Origin: Prevotella sp. P5-92
Lineage (GTDB): Bacteria; Bacteroidota; Bacteroidia; Bacteroidales; Bacteroidaceae
Length of the DNA: 56,448 nucleotides
Assembly: GCF_002251245.1 (NCBI RefSeq)
Contig: NZ_NPJG01000085.1
Span: 1 to 56,448 of the forward strand
Direction of reading: 5' to 3'
Shown piece after piece: positions 25,827 to 34,505 of the stretch. A program made the translations under genes and the position numbers. Numbering within the stretch: the stretch's first letter is position 1; each line of letters opens with the position of its first letter. Below the pieces are notes generated by a model. The model had not been told where the DNA came from. It made no database searches and saw only the letters and a program-made list of their open reading frames with translations.

Positions 25827-26579
25827 TTATACAATCTTTATTTTACATGCTGAGACATTGTCGAAGCCGCCTGCATCGATGGCAGCCTGACAGAGTTGGG
25901 GTGCATCGCAGTCGATGCTGAGGAGTTGTGACAAGTGGAGGTCGTCAACCATGTCGCTGAGTCCGTCGGAGCAAAGCAAGAAGACGTCGTCTGACTGTAT
26001 GTCGTCGGTAAACTCGATGATGTCGATGAAAGGAGAGTCGCATCCAGCTCCAATACAGTTGGTGAGCGTATTTGAGTGTTTCGACTCGCCGAGGAGCACG
26101 TTAAGCGAATGGTCGGAAGAGAGTTGCTTGAGTACTCCGTCACGATAGCGATAGATGCGGCTATCACCACAGTTGATCCAGAAGAAGCGGCGTTCATAGA
26201 CGATGATTGCCACGAGTGTAGTGCCCATGTTATAAGTCTCGCGGTTGAGCTGTCCCTTGGTGTTTATTGTGGCATTGGTGGAGTGCAACCATTCTACCAG
26301 TGCCTCGCAGAAATGAGCAGATGTGAGTTTCATGGGCAGGTCGCCAATATAGAAATGCAGCGAGGCGAGCACTTCCTGGCTTGCCACCTCACCCGCGCTG
26401 TAGCCTCCCATTCCGTCAGCTACGGCCATGATGAACCGGTCGCACTCTTTGAGTGATATATTTGCCGAATAGTTCTCGTCACGTACGAATTTGTTCCTGA
26501 CGAGGATCATGTCTTCGTTATTATGTCTTATCAGTCCGACGTTACTCGAACAAGAGATCATAACGTTGTTCAGTTTCAT
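25827..26579 (-). CDS. PP2C-family Ser/Thr protein phosphatase
   Basis: 250 aa. PP2C metal-binding motifs are present: SNVGLIRHNNEDMILV near the start, VADGMGGYSAGEVAS (DGMGG) near 55, GTTLVAIIVYERRFFWINCGDSRIYR near 125, and FLLCSDGLSDMVDD (SDGLSD) near 205. It has no membrane segment and should be cytosolic. It is encoded with an FHA protein and a Ser/Thr kinase and is their obvious reversing enzyme. It starts 4 nt after the FHA gene and lies 10 nt before metA, so it is part of one long operon. Confidence 0.93.
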   Translation of the reverse strand: MKLNNVMISCSSNVGLIRHNNEDMILVRNKFVRDENYSANISLKECDRFIMAVADGMGGYSAGEVASQEVLASLHFYIGDLPMKLTSAHFCEALVEWLHSTNATINTKGQLNRETYNMGTTLVAIIVYERRFFWINCGDSRIYRYRDGVLKQLSSDHSLNVLLGESKHSNTLTNCIGAGCDSPFIDIIEFTDDIQSDDVFLLCSDGLSDMVDDLHLSQLLSIDCDAPQLCQAAIDAGGFDNVSACKIKIV

Positions 26580-26583
26580 AGTG

Positions 26584-27156
26584 TCAGCGTTTTGTTGAGT
26601 TAATAACCACTTGAAGGTTTACATTCGCGATGGTGAGCACATCGCCATTGTTGAGAGTCATGGCCACGTCAGGTACGAGTTTGCGTTTGTTGAGCCACGA
26701 GCCGTTAGAAGAATGCTTGTCCATGATGACCCACCCTTCGCCCCGTTTGAAGAACAGTTGCGCGTGTACACCTGATACATATTTATTCTGCACGAACATG
26801 TTTCGATAGGGTCCTTGTCGTCTGCCGATGACAGCGCCATTAACAGCTACGAGGTCAATGTTCAGCTGTCGGTTGACGAGTTTGAGTTGTGGTATTGACG
26901 TGTCGATCATCGACGACGACACCTCCATACGTCCAGAGGTGACGGCGACCGGTATTGAGAAGTGTTCAGACATGGTGGTATGCTGGTTCTGCATTTCTAT
27001 TTCCTCCGCTGTGGCCATCATGCCTCCACACGAGGTGCATCTTCGTCCCGTGCCCACGTGTCCGCATTTCATGCAGTACATCATACGTTTGCCGCACTGG
27101 TCGCAAAAGTATGACCCTGACTCTATTTCTTCCTTGCAATATGGACAAATTATCAT
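26584..27156 (-). CDS. zinc-ribbon plus FHA phospho-threonine reader
   Basis: 190 aa. Two N-terminal zinc-ribbon pairs (CPYCKEEIESGSYFCDQCGK and CMKCGHVGTGRRCTSCGG) are followed by a linker and a C-terminal FHA domain (about 100-185). The domain has the G-R, S-x-x-H and N-G hallmarks: VIGRRQGPYRN, YVSGVHAQLFF, KHSSNGSWLNKRKL and NNGDVLTIA. FHA domains bind phospho-threonine, often with Asp at +3. The kinase two genes upstream has such sites in its N-terminal tail. It is expected to recruit partners to the phosphorylated kinase. Confidence 0.92.
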   Translation of the reverse strand: MIICPYCKEEIESGSYFCDQCGKRMMYCMKCGHVGTGRRCTSCGGMMATAEEIEMQNQHTTMSEHFSIPVAVTSGRMEVSSSMIDTSIPQLKLVNRQLNIDLVAVNGAVIGRRQGPYRNMFVQNKYVSGVHAQLFFKRGEGWVIMDKHSSNGSWLNKRKLVPDVAMTLNNGDVLTIANVNLQVVINSTKR

Positions 27157-27176
27157 ACTTGATACTGTTAGAGTGT

Positions 27177-30100
27177 TTACCCGATATCATCGGGAGTAAT
27201 TGTTTTATACGTCTCGGTTGTTATCTGCTCGGGGTCCATGTCAGCCACTCGTTCAGACAACCTTCCTATGGTCTCGTCGAGGATGGTACGTATCTCGCGT
27301 GCGTTTCCGAAAGACTGTCCCTTAGCCATCACCTTCTGGCAGATTACTCCCATGAGTTTGTATTCGGCTTCTATGGAGAGGTGATAGTCTTCCTGTGCGG
27401 CCATCTTCTTGAAAATGGCGAGCAGTTCGTCCTCGTTATAGTCCTCGATATTCATGCGGTGGGTGAAACGGCTTGCCAGTTCGGGGTTAGCTTGCAGGAA
27501 GGCGTCCATACGGTCCTTGTATCCTGCGGCTATGACCACAAACTTACCGCGGTCGTCTTCCATTCGTTTCACGAGAGAGCTGATTGCCTCGTGTCCGTAG
27601 GGGTCTTCACCATCATGACAGAGGGAATAAGTCTCGTCGATGAAGAGCACACCGCCGAGAGCCTGGTCGCAGTAGCGGTTGACGAGCTTAGGCGTTTCGC
27701 CCATATACTTTCCGACGAGTTGTGCACGGCTTACCTCGATGACGTTTTTCGACGGCAGTATGTCCATGCTTTGGAGCAGTTCGCCCATGAGCCGTGCCAA
27801 TGACGTCTTTCCCGTGCCTGAGTTGCCGGTGAGCACGAAGTTCATCACCATCTGCTGCACCTTTCCCACTCCACTTGCCGAGCGTTGTTTCATGAACATG
27901 CTCTGCACGGCGAGTCGTCGTATCATGTTTTTTACGGAGCGCATGCCGACAAATCCGTCGAGGTCGTTGAGCACCTCATCGAGCGGTCGTTTGCCACAAG
28001 CGTCATCCTGTTGGATGTCGGCAGAGGTGAGCTCATACATGTCCATCTCCTCGAGTTTCTTCTTTCCCATCTCCTCGACGAGACGCTGGCTCTGTCGTTC
28101 CACGCTCTCGTTGAAGAGTTTCCTTGCCTCGCGGGCGTTACCGAAGTTATTGTCACGTCTGAGGCACATCTGCTCAAACGTACGGTGTACCGTTCCGCGC
28201 GTGTCATCGTCGAGGGTGTATTTGCGTGCCGCGGCCATATTGAAGAATATCTCTGACAGTTCGTCGGGGTTATAATCCTCAAAATGGATGGTCTGCGTAA
28301 AGCGGCTTTTCAGTCCGGGGTTAGAGTCGATGAATTCGTGCATCTGCTGCGTGTAACCCGCCACGATGCAGACAAACTTCCCTCTGTCGTCCTCGAGTCG
28401 TTTCAGGAGAGTGTCTATGGCCTCAGAGCCAAACGAGTCCTGGTCGCTCGACTTGAGCGTATAAGCCTCGTCGATGAAGAGCACACCGCCGATAGCGGAA
28501 TCCACGAGTTGGTTTGTCTTTATGGCAGTCTGTCCACTATATCCTGACACGAGGCTGCTGCGGTCAGCCTCGACGAGTTGTCCTCGCGAGAGCACTCCGA
28601 GTGTGGTGAGTACCTTAGCCATGATACGTGCCACGGTGGTCTTACCTGTACCCGGATTACCGGTAAAAATATAATGTTTTCCGAGGAAGGTGTCTCGTTC
28701 GCCTCGTTGTATCTGAAGGTTGATGAATGAGGCGAGGTTTGCCACCTCCTGTTTTACGGATTGCAGTCCCACGAGTTGGTTTAGTTCCACGAGGCAGTCG
28801 GTGTAATCAACCATCTGCGGGCGGTCGTACGGGATGTCATCATCTGATATGGTCATCAGTTCCTCGTTAGAAAGCATCTTGAGGTCGTTTTTCTCGAGTC
28901 TCTCTGCCTGTCGTTTGCAGATATTGTCAAAGAGCTGTCGCATGGCCCGTCCGTTGGCGAAATTTTTGTCACGGTGTTCATACTGTTCGTTGATCACCAT
29001 CTTCGCCTTGTCCTCAGCCTTAGGAGTGAACACATAGTGTTTGTCTGTGGCGAAGGTAAGCATGATGCGGTAGAGCTCATCGGGAGTATAGTCATCGATG
29101 TTGAGGAAATAATTGAAGCGGCTTCTGAATCCTGGATTTATTCTGAAGAGGTTGTCCATCTCCATCCTGTATCCTGCCACGATGCATACGAACTCGCCCC
29201 TATCGTCCTCCATACGTTTCATAAGCGTCTCTAAGGCCTGTGCACCTTGCATGTCGCGTTCGCCGGTCTGGTTTATCGGTGCGAGGGTGTAAGCCTCATC
29301 GACAAAGAGAATGCCTCCCATGGCCTTGTCGCATAGTCTGTTGACGAGTTTTGGCGTCTCGCCCTGATATTGGCTAACCATCTTCGACCTGTCAACTTCT
29401 ACGACGTGTCCGCTCTCCAGGTATCCTATTGATGAGAGCACCTCGCCGAGTTTTCTTGCTATGGTAGTCTTTCCTGTTCCCGGGTTACCGGTAAGAACGA
29501 TGTGCATCGACATTTTCTCGCCTCCACCGAGGCCGCGTCCTTGTCGTTCAATGCCGTTTTTGACCGAGAAAGCGATCTCCCTCACGGCCTTTTTCACCTC
29601 GTCCATTCCTATGAAGCGATCCATGTCGGCGAGTATATCGTCGAGCGACCTTTCTGCAGGTACATAGCCCTTTATGTCGTCAGGTTCTACGATGTGAGCA
29701 TCCACTCCACGGCTGATAAACGAAGTAAACACATCCTCGGCCACCTTTGTTGCCTCGTGAGCGTATCCGAAGCTCTCGTCTTTCTTTTTCAGCTGGTATT
29801 TGAAGTATCGTGCCAGCTTATGTTCAGCCTCAAGACAAAAGCTGTCGAGACCGTATTTCGTACGCAGTATTCCTCGACATATCTTCGTGAGGTCCTGATA
29901 GTTAGGGGTAGGAAGGTAGAACTTATACTTGAAGCGGTTACTTACTGCGGGATTATTGGTGATGAAGTCCTCGAGTCCTCGTGTGAGACCAGAGATGACG
30001 ACGATAGGTCCGTCGTCCCAGTGGTCCATCTCCACGAAGAGTTTGTCGAGCGGGTTCACTTGGTTTGAGTATCTGTCAGGCAGAAGTTTCTGTACATTGT

Positions 30101-30488
30101 CGAAGAAGAGGATACCGTCCTTAGCTTTTTTCACATTGTCGTCCCACTTATCGACAAAGCGTTTGTAATCGACCGCATCGACCATGGTGAGTTTAGGTTT
30201 TGAGATAATATGGTGTTGGTAGAAATAGTCGCGTATGATCTCCGCGAGCATGGTCTTTCCCGTACCCGTCTCACCTATTATTATAGCATTGACGCTGAGT
30301 CTAACCCTCGCCACGTCTTGCCGACTCTGCAGGAAGGTATATGTGTCCACGATGGTCTGCAGCTGGCTTTTCACGTCGTCGAGTCCGACGATTTTCGACA
30401 ACACGTCCTGTGTCTTCATAGGTTTGCCGCACCATCGACAGAATTTGGCAATAGCCCGATTATCCTTATGGCAATGTTCGCATTTCAT
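27177..30488 (-). CDS. zinc-ribbon protein with four tandem AAA+ modules (CbbX/SpoVK-like)
   Basis: 1103 aa. An N-terminal zinc ribbon (CEHCHKDNRAIAKFCRWCGK) is followed by four AAA+ modules with P-loops at 72-79 (GETGTGKT), 334-341 (GNPGTGKT), 610-617 (GNPGTGKT) and 888-895 (GNSGTGKT). Modules 2-4 have intact Walker B (LFVDEAYTL, LFIDEAYTL, LFIDETYSL) and the ETP or GQT pore-loop region, as in CbbX-type remodelling ATPases. Module 1 has ILFFDNVQKL, with Asn for the catalytic Glu, so it probably binds but does not hydrolyse ATP. The family usually has one to three modules. Its start overlaps the kinase stop (ATGA), and the FHA gene follows by 20 nt. Confidence 0.93.
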   Translation of the reverse strand: MKCEHCHKDNRAIAKFCRWCGKPMKTQDVLSKIVGLDDVKSQLQTIVDTYTFLQSRQDVARVRLSVNAIIIGETGTGKTMLAEIIRDYFYQHHIISKPKLTMVDAVDYKRFVDKWDDNVKKAKDGILFFDNVQKLLPDRYSNQVNPLDKLFVEMDHWDDGPIVVISGLTRGLEDFITNNPAVSNRFKYKFYLPTPNYQDLTKICRGILRTKYGLDSFCLEAEHKLARYFKYQLKKKDESFGYAHEATKVAEDVFTSFISRGVDAHIVEPDDIKGYVPAERSLDDILADMDRFIGMDEVKKAVREIAFSVKNGIERQGRGLGGGEKMSMHIVLTGNPGTGKTTIARKLGEVLSSIGYLESGHVVEVDRSKMVSQYQGETPKLVNRLCDKAMGGILFVDEAYTLAPINQTGERDMQGAQALETLMKRMEDDRGEFVCIVAGYRMEMDNLFRINPGFRSRFNYFLNIDDYTPDELYRIMLTFATDKHYVFTPKAEDKAKMVINEQYEHRDKNFANGRAMRQLFDNICKRQAERLEKNDLKMLSNEELMTISDDDIPYDRPQMVDYTDCLVELNQLVGLQSVKQEVANLASFINLQIQRGERDTFLGKHYIFTGNPGTGKTTVARIMAKVLTTLGVLSRGQLVEADRSSLVSGYSGQTAIKTNQLVDSAIGGVLFIDEAYTLKSSDQDSFGSEAIDTLLKRLEDDRGKFVCIVAGYTQQMHEFIDSNPGLKSRFTQTIHFEDYNPDELSEIFFNMAAARKYTLDDDTRGTVHRTFEQMCLRRDNNFGNAREARKLFNESVERQSQRLVEEMGKKKLEEMDMYELTSADIQQDDACGKRPLDEVLNDLDGFVGMRSVKNMIRRLAVQSMFMKQRSASGVGKVQQMVMNFVLTGNSGTGKTSLARLMGELLQSMDILPSKNVIEVSRAQLVGKYMGETPKLVNRYCDQALGGVLFIDETYSLCHDGEDPYGHEAISSLVKRMEDDRGKFVVIAAGYKDRMDAFLQANPELASRFTHRMNIEDYNEDELLAIFKKMAAQEDYHLSIEAEYKLMGVICQKVMAKGQSFGNAREIRTILDETIGRLSERVADMDPEQITTETYKTITPDDIG

Positions 30489-33460
30489 AACATTTCATTT
30501 ACTATTGTCACTCCCAATACCGAGAGAGCCAAGAGGCTCCACAAAGCATAGTGTATCAAAGACTCGCTACTCATGGTCTTGAGTTGGTTTTTCACGTCGT
30601 CGAGCACACCGAATTTCGATCCTTTGAACCGTTGTGCCTTTGTCTTGAACGTGTAGTATAGTGGTTCGAGCAGCGATGATTTCATGTCGTCGTCCATCAC
30701 TTCGGCTATGAGAGCCTTGTCCTCTTCCGTCTCCTTGCTGTCGTCGGTGAGCCAACATATTATTACATAGATGAGCATGAAGGAGATGGTGAGGGGCAGT
30801 AGCAGCGAGCCGTAGTGGTGGTTTACCCATCTCATTGAGAGCAACGGGATAAACGAGGTGACGAATCCTATTGCAGCGAAGAAGGCGGACATCATCACTC
30901 CGAAGCCCTTGAAGTAAGACTTCACTCCCACGATGAGTGCTGTGGGCAGACCTATGGGGAGGCACAGTCTCATGAATCCGTTGTCGAGCATGGCGTCCCT
31001 ATTTTTGAATCCGAAGACAAGGAAGAAGATGGCCAATATGGAAGCTACGGCATAAAAGAGTTGTTTTAGAATCCTTGTCTGGAATTTCGCCCGTCTGTAC
31101 TCCCTTCTCACGTCGTCGTACTTCCGTGAGGTCTCGTCTTTTGCTTTCACATATCGACGGAAATAGTTCTGTTGCGGGTCGATAGAGCCTATGGCGAGTA
31201 TCCATTTCTCAAGACTTTTCTCATAGCTGTATTCCTGTGAGAAGTCCTCGTAAGGATTCTCGTGGAAGAAGACGGCAAGCCACTGCATGAGGCTACCCTT
31301 GTTTATCTCAGCGCTCATCTCGGCTGCCATCTCATGTTCGAGTTTGTTGCCGTTGTCGAGCACCTTGCCCGACGGCAGCAGGTAAGACGGGGTGGTATCG
31401 AGGATGCGGCAGAAGCGGTAAGCAGCCACGCGCAGGTCGTAGAATCCCAGTCGGCAGTGATTTTCGTCGCTCTTGATGTCGAAGCAACGGTTGCACTCGT
31501 GTATCTGTTTGCTCCATCCGTGTAGCTGTGCATAGAAGAGGAAGCGTCCGTCTTTTCCACAGAAGTCGTTGATGTTCTTTGCAAATTCCTCATCACTCAC
31601 GCTCTGCCACTGTTTCAGTTTCTCGGCGAGCAGCGCGCCCACCTTGGCAGGTGTGTTTGCGCCTCGGAGGTCGAATGCCGTTGTGCGGTCAACATTATAG
31701 AGCACCTTGTAAGCCAATGTCTTGGAGTACTCCTTTCCCTCGGTCATTATCCTGAGCGACTCGCACGCCATACGGTCTTCGTGACTATACATCCACGAGA
31801 GCAGTCGTCCGTCGGTGATGCTTCTCCAGTCGTCCTTGCTCATGTTTTCGTAACCGAAGCAGTGTATTATTTCCTTGAGAGTCCTCGACTTATAGTTGGT
31901 GAAGAAAGGCATGTCCTTGTCCATCTCATATACAGAGCGTAGGATAGAGATGCCGAGCTTATCGTTAGGCACTCCGGTAAAGTATCCTCTCATGCGGTTG
32001 ACGTCGCAGTCGGTATGGCTTTCCACATACACCCACAGGTTGTCGTGCGGATTGCGCAGTGCAATCTGATACTGTTGTGAGTTGATGACCATGCTCACCG
32101 CCACGCTGTGGATGTCGTTACATTCCTGTCCGTTGATGTCAGTATAAGGCCATGAGTGGTCCATGGTATAGATGGCAGCCATGAGTCCGGCGTGCTGGTC
32201 GGCAGGATATCGGTTTGTGACGATGTCTTTAAGCTGCATTGCCGTCTTGCTGTTGCCGCAGGAGTCGAACCAGTTGGCGAGTCGTCCGCCGTAGAGGTAT
32301 CCTCGTGCTATGCGTTCGTTGCTGAGGAGCAGAGGGATGAGCTCCTGCACGTTCTCAGCCACGAGGTTACGTTCGGGATCGACGATGAACGACTGATATC
32401 TGAGGAACGGCGAAGAGAGATCGACTTCAGGGTTCTCGCCGAGGAACCACCGTTCCACTTCGTTGTATGTCCATCGTTTTGCGACGTTGACGGAGGTGAG
32501 TCCCTTGACAATCATCTTCACTCTGTCAGGCAGCGAGTCGATGCCCGGTAGTCGTCCTTCGTTTTTTCGTTTTATTATAGTTCGTTCGCCCACGTTGAAA
32601 GGGCTGTTACCTCTCCAGAGCGTTAGCAGTGTTATTCCGAGTGAGTAGTAGTCTGTGGCTGGTGTTATCTCCACCACTCCGTCGATGACGTCGTTGTACA
32701 TCTCAGGCGAGGCGTAGATAGGTGTTCTTGCCTGTGTGGTGCGGTGCAGTTCGTCTTTGTCTTTCACCACTGACGATATTCCGAAGTCTCCGAGCACGAG
32801 TTGCGTCTGCTCTTCGTCTCTGAAGAAGAAGTTGCCTGGCTTTATGTCTTTGTGAATCACGTTGTTGTTGTGGCAATACTCCAGAGCCGCTGCAGCTTGC
32901 AGCGCGATGCGTCGGAAGCGGTTCATGTCGCCGTTGAGTTTATATGTGGAGAGTGTTCCGCCCCTAAGGTATTCCATGAGTTCGTAGTCACGGCTTACGC
33001 CTCCGACATACATTTTTCCGAAGTCATAGACCTGTACGATCATCTCGAATCCTATACCCGCAATGATCTTCAGCAGTTTTTTCTTCACCGTGAAGTTTGG
33101 GTAATAGATTTTCAGCACGAGGAGTTCTCCGTTGTTTTCCACGAGGAACACCTGTGCCTCTCCAGAGTTGTCGCTCAGGCATCTTACCTTTCGGTAGTAT
33201 GTGTTGTTTATTTCAAACGTATCGGTGTCGATGCTATCGTTGTTAGGCATCTGCGACTGTCCATCGTCGTCCATACGTCCAGTGACGTCGAGCATGGCAT
33301 TGGCATGCGAGAGGGTAATATTTGTCGCGTCGTTGAGCTTCGCGTCGGATCTTAGTGTCCCGTCGTTAAGTGTCAAACTGTTGAACGTCTCGTCGTTGAG
33401 TGTCACGCTGTTTAGCGTCACATCGTTGTTGCCCATGCCTCTTATCGTACTTTCATCCAT
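30485..33460 (-). CDS. membrane Ser/Thr protein kinase with threonine-pentad tail
   Basis: 991 aa. Residues 14-45 carry a five-residue period with Thr at 15, 20, 25, 30 and 35 (TLNSV, TLNDE, TFNSL, TLNDG, TLRSD). The kinase domain (about 88-370) has lysine K117 (VLKIYY), HKDIKPGN at 203-210, DFG at 225-227 and a TPIYASPE activation-end motif. A long helical region of unknown fold follows, with a coiled coil near 775-800. Four hydrophobic segments lie near 800-820, 834-885, 895-915 and the extreme C-terminus (LLALSVLGVTIVNEML), so the kinase domain is tethered to the membrane. The predicted role is to sense or relay a signal to the AAA+ and FHA partners. It overlaps the AAA+ gene (ATGA). Confidence 0.92.
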   Translation of the reverse strand: MDESTIRGMGNNDVTLNSVTLNDETFNSLTLNDGTLRSDAKLNDATNITLSHANAMLDVTGRMDDDGQSQMPNNDSIDTDTFEINNTYYRKVRCLSDNSGEAQVFLVENNGELLVLKIYYPNFTVKKKLLKIIAGIGFEMIVQVYDFGKMYVGGVSRDYELMEYLRGGTLSTYKLNGDMNRFRRIALQAAAALEYCHNNNVIHKDIKPGNFFFRDEEQTQLVLGDFGISSVVKDKDELHRTTQARTPIYASPEMYNDVIDGVVEITPATDYYSLGITLLTLWRGNSPFNVGERTIIKRKNEGRLPGIDSLPDRVKMIVKGLTSVNVAKRWTYNEVERWFLGENPEVDLSSPFLRYQSFIVDPERNLVAENVQELIPLLLSNERIARGYLYGGRLANWFDSCGNSKTAMQLKDIVTNRYPADQHAGLMAAIYTMDHSWPYTDINGQECNDIHSVAVSMVINSQQYQIALRNPHDNLWVYVESHTDCDVNRMRGYFTGVPNDKLGISILRSVYEMDKDMPFFTNYKSRTLKEIIHCFGYENMSKDDWRSITDGRLLSWMYSHEDRMACESLRIMTEGKEYSKTLAYKVLYNVDRTTAFDLRGANTPAKVGALLAEKLKQWQSVSDEEFAKNINDFCGKDGRFLFYAQLHGWSKQIHECNRCFDIKSDENHCRLGFYDLRVAAYRFCRILDTTPSYLLPSGKVLDNGNKLEHEMAAEMSAEINKGSLMQWLAVFFHENPYEDFSQEYSYEKSLEKWILAIGSIDPQQNYFRRYVKAKDETSRKYDDVRREYRRAKFQTRILKQLFYAVASILAIFFLVFGFKNRDAMLDNGFMRLCLPIGLPTALIVGVKSYFKGFGVMMSAFFAAIGFVTSFIPLLSMRWVNHHYGSLLLPLTISFMLIYVIICWLTDDSKETEEDKALIAEVMDDDMKSSLLEPLYYTFKTKAQRFKGSKFGVLDDVKNQLKTMSSESLIHYALWSLLALSVLGVTIVNEML

Positions 33461-33465
33461 TGTCG

Positions 33466-34338
33466 TCAGTCTTTAGTTGTTTTAGTATTCTGTCCGAGAA
33501 TAATCCATTTTCCTCCGAGGTGAGGCTTTGCGCATCCGCAAGGGCTGCTGTGAATGGCATTCTTATAGTTGCATTTCCAGGCGAGTCTGAGTCCAGCCGG
33601 TTTCATCGCCATGGCATAGTTTCTTGCCTCTACCGGCTTTTCCATTGGCTGAGTTTTCAGTGCGTCCAATGCCTCCATGAGTTGGTCGGTGAGTGTTTTT
33701 TTGTTTTCCTTATAATCTTCTTGTGTTATTCTCTTCGACTTTATCTCGGGAATGACGGGATTAGTCTCTCCTCGGTCTTCGGCGAGCAGTTTGAGCACTC
33801 GGTCGCGGAGAGCCTGATTGGCTTTTTCGTGCATTACCTCGATTTCTGAGGTCATCGGCACGGCCTTGTCGAGTTCGCAGAGTTTGTCTGCAATCTTCTG
33901 CATCTCCATATATTCGGGAGTCTGCCTTACCTGATGGAGGAGTCGTTTAGCCTCGTCTGTAAGGGGCATCCCACACTGTTTGCAGAAGGCGAAGTCGTTC
34001 ATCGTATTGCATCGTGGACAGACCACTCCGCCCCTTGGGTTTCCGCACTCAGGGCAGTAGGCCTCGTCGCCTTGCAGTTGTGCTCCGCAGAAGGAGCATG
34101 TGTCGTACTTGACGTAGTGTTTGCAAGCCTCGCAGAAGTCGGAGCCTTGTGACATTGTAGCACCACAGTTAGGGCAAATGGTCATTGCGTCAGCCTGCTG
34201 GTATTGCATCTGTCCTATGGATTCAAAAGGCATCATCTCGTTGTCTGAATCCATTGTCTGGAATAGTTGTTTCGACAGTGTTTTGGGCAGTGTCTGTTCC
34301 AGTTCGTTTATGTCTGTCTGAATGTTATTATCGTCCAT
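33466..34338 (-). CDS. multi-zinc-ribbon protein heading the kinase operon
   Basis: 290 aa from ATG 34338; the frame opens at a TTG 18 codons earlier. Four zinc-ribbon knuckles stand in a row: CPNCGATMSQGSDFCEACKH, CSFCGAQLQGDEAYCPECGN, CPRCNTMNDFAFCKQCG, each with paired CxxC. The C-terminal half is helical and charged, then ends in a GGKWIILGQ segment. No enzyme motif is seen. Double zinc ribbons are often protein-interaction modules. With the ribbons on the FHA and AAA+ proteins this suggests a shared assembly. It is the promoter-proximal gene, 5 nt before the kinase start. Confidence 0.8.
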   Translation of the reverse strand: MDDNNIQTDINELEQTLPKTLSKQLFQTMDSDNEMMPFESIGQMQYQQADAMTICPNCGATMSQGSDFCEACKHYVKYDTCSFCGAQLQGDEAYCPECGNPRGGVVCPRCNTMNDFAFCKQCGMPLTDEAKRLLHQVRQTPEYMEMQKIADKLCELDKAVPMTSEIEVMHEKANQALRDRVLKLLAEDRGETNPVIPEIKSKRITQEDYKENKKTLTDQLMEALDALKTQPMEKPVEARNYAMAMKPAGLRLAWKCNYKNAIHSSPCGCAKPHLGGKWIILGQNTKTTKD

Positions 34339-34412
34339 AAAAGGTTTCAATTGGTTTATTTTTTGTGCGTCTGTTTTATTAGACGAACACAAGGAATACG
34401 GTTTATTGCGTG

Positions 34413-34420
34413 CAAAGATA
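34413..34420 (-). promoter_or_regulatory. TATCTTTG -7 box of the kinase operon
   Basis: Minus-strand TAnnTTTG box 75 nt upstream of ATG 34338. It is the only good promoter box I found ahead of the minus-strand run of genes down to 21959. Confidence 0.6.
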
Positions 34421-34440
34421 TAAATTTTTCTTTAAATACC

Positions 34441-34475
34441 AAAAAAAACCACCAGATTTTTTTAAATCCAGTGGT
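34441..34475 (-). terminator. intrinsic terminator of the M13 peptidase gene
   Basis: On the minus strand ACCAC..GATTT pairs with AAATC..GTGGT and is followed by eight U residues, about 30 nt after the peptidase stop. Confidence 0.8.
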
Positions 34476-34505
34476 CTTTATTTTAATATTTTAAAATTTG
34501 TGGTT

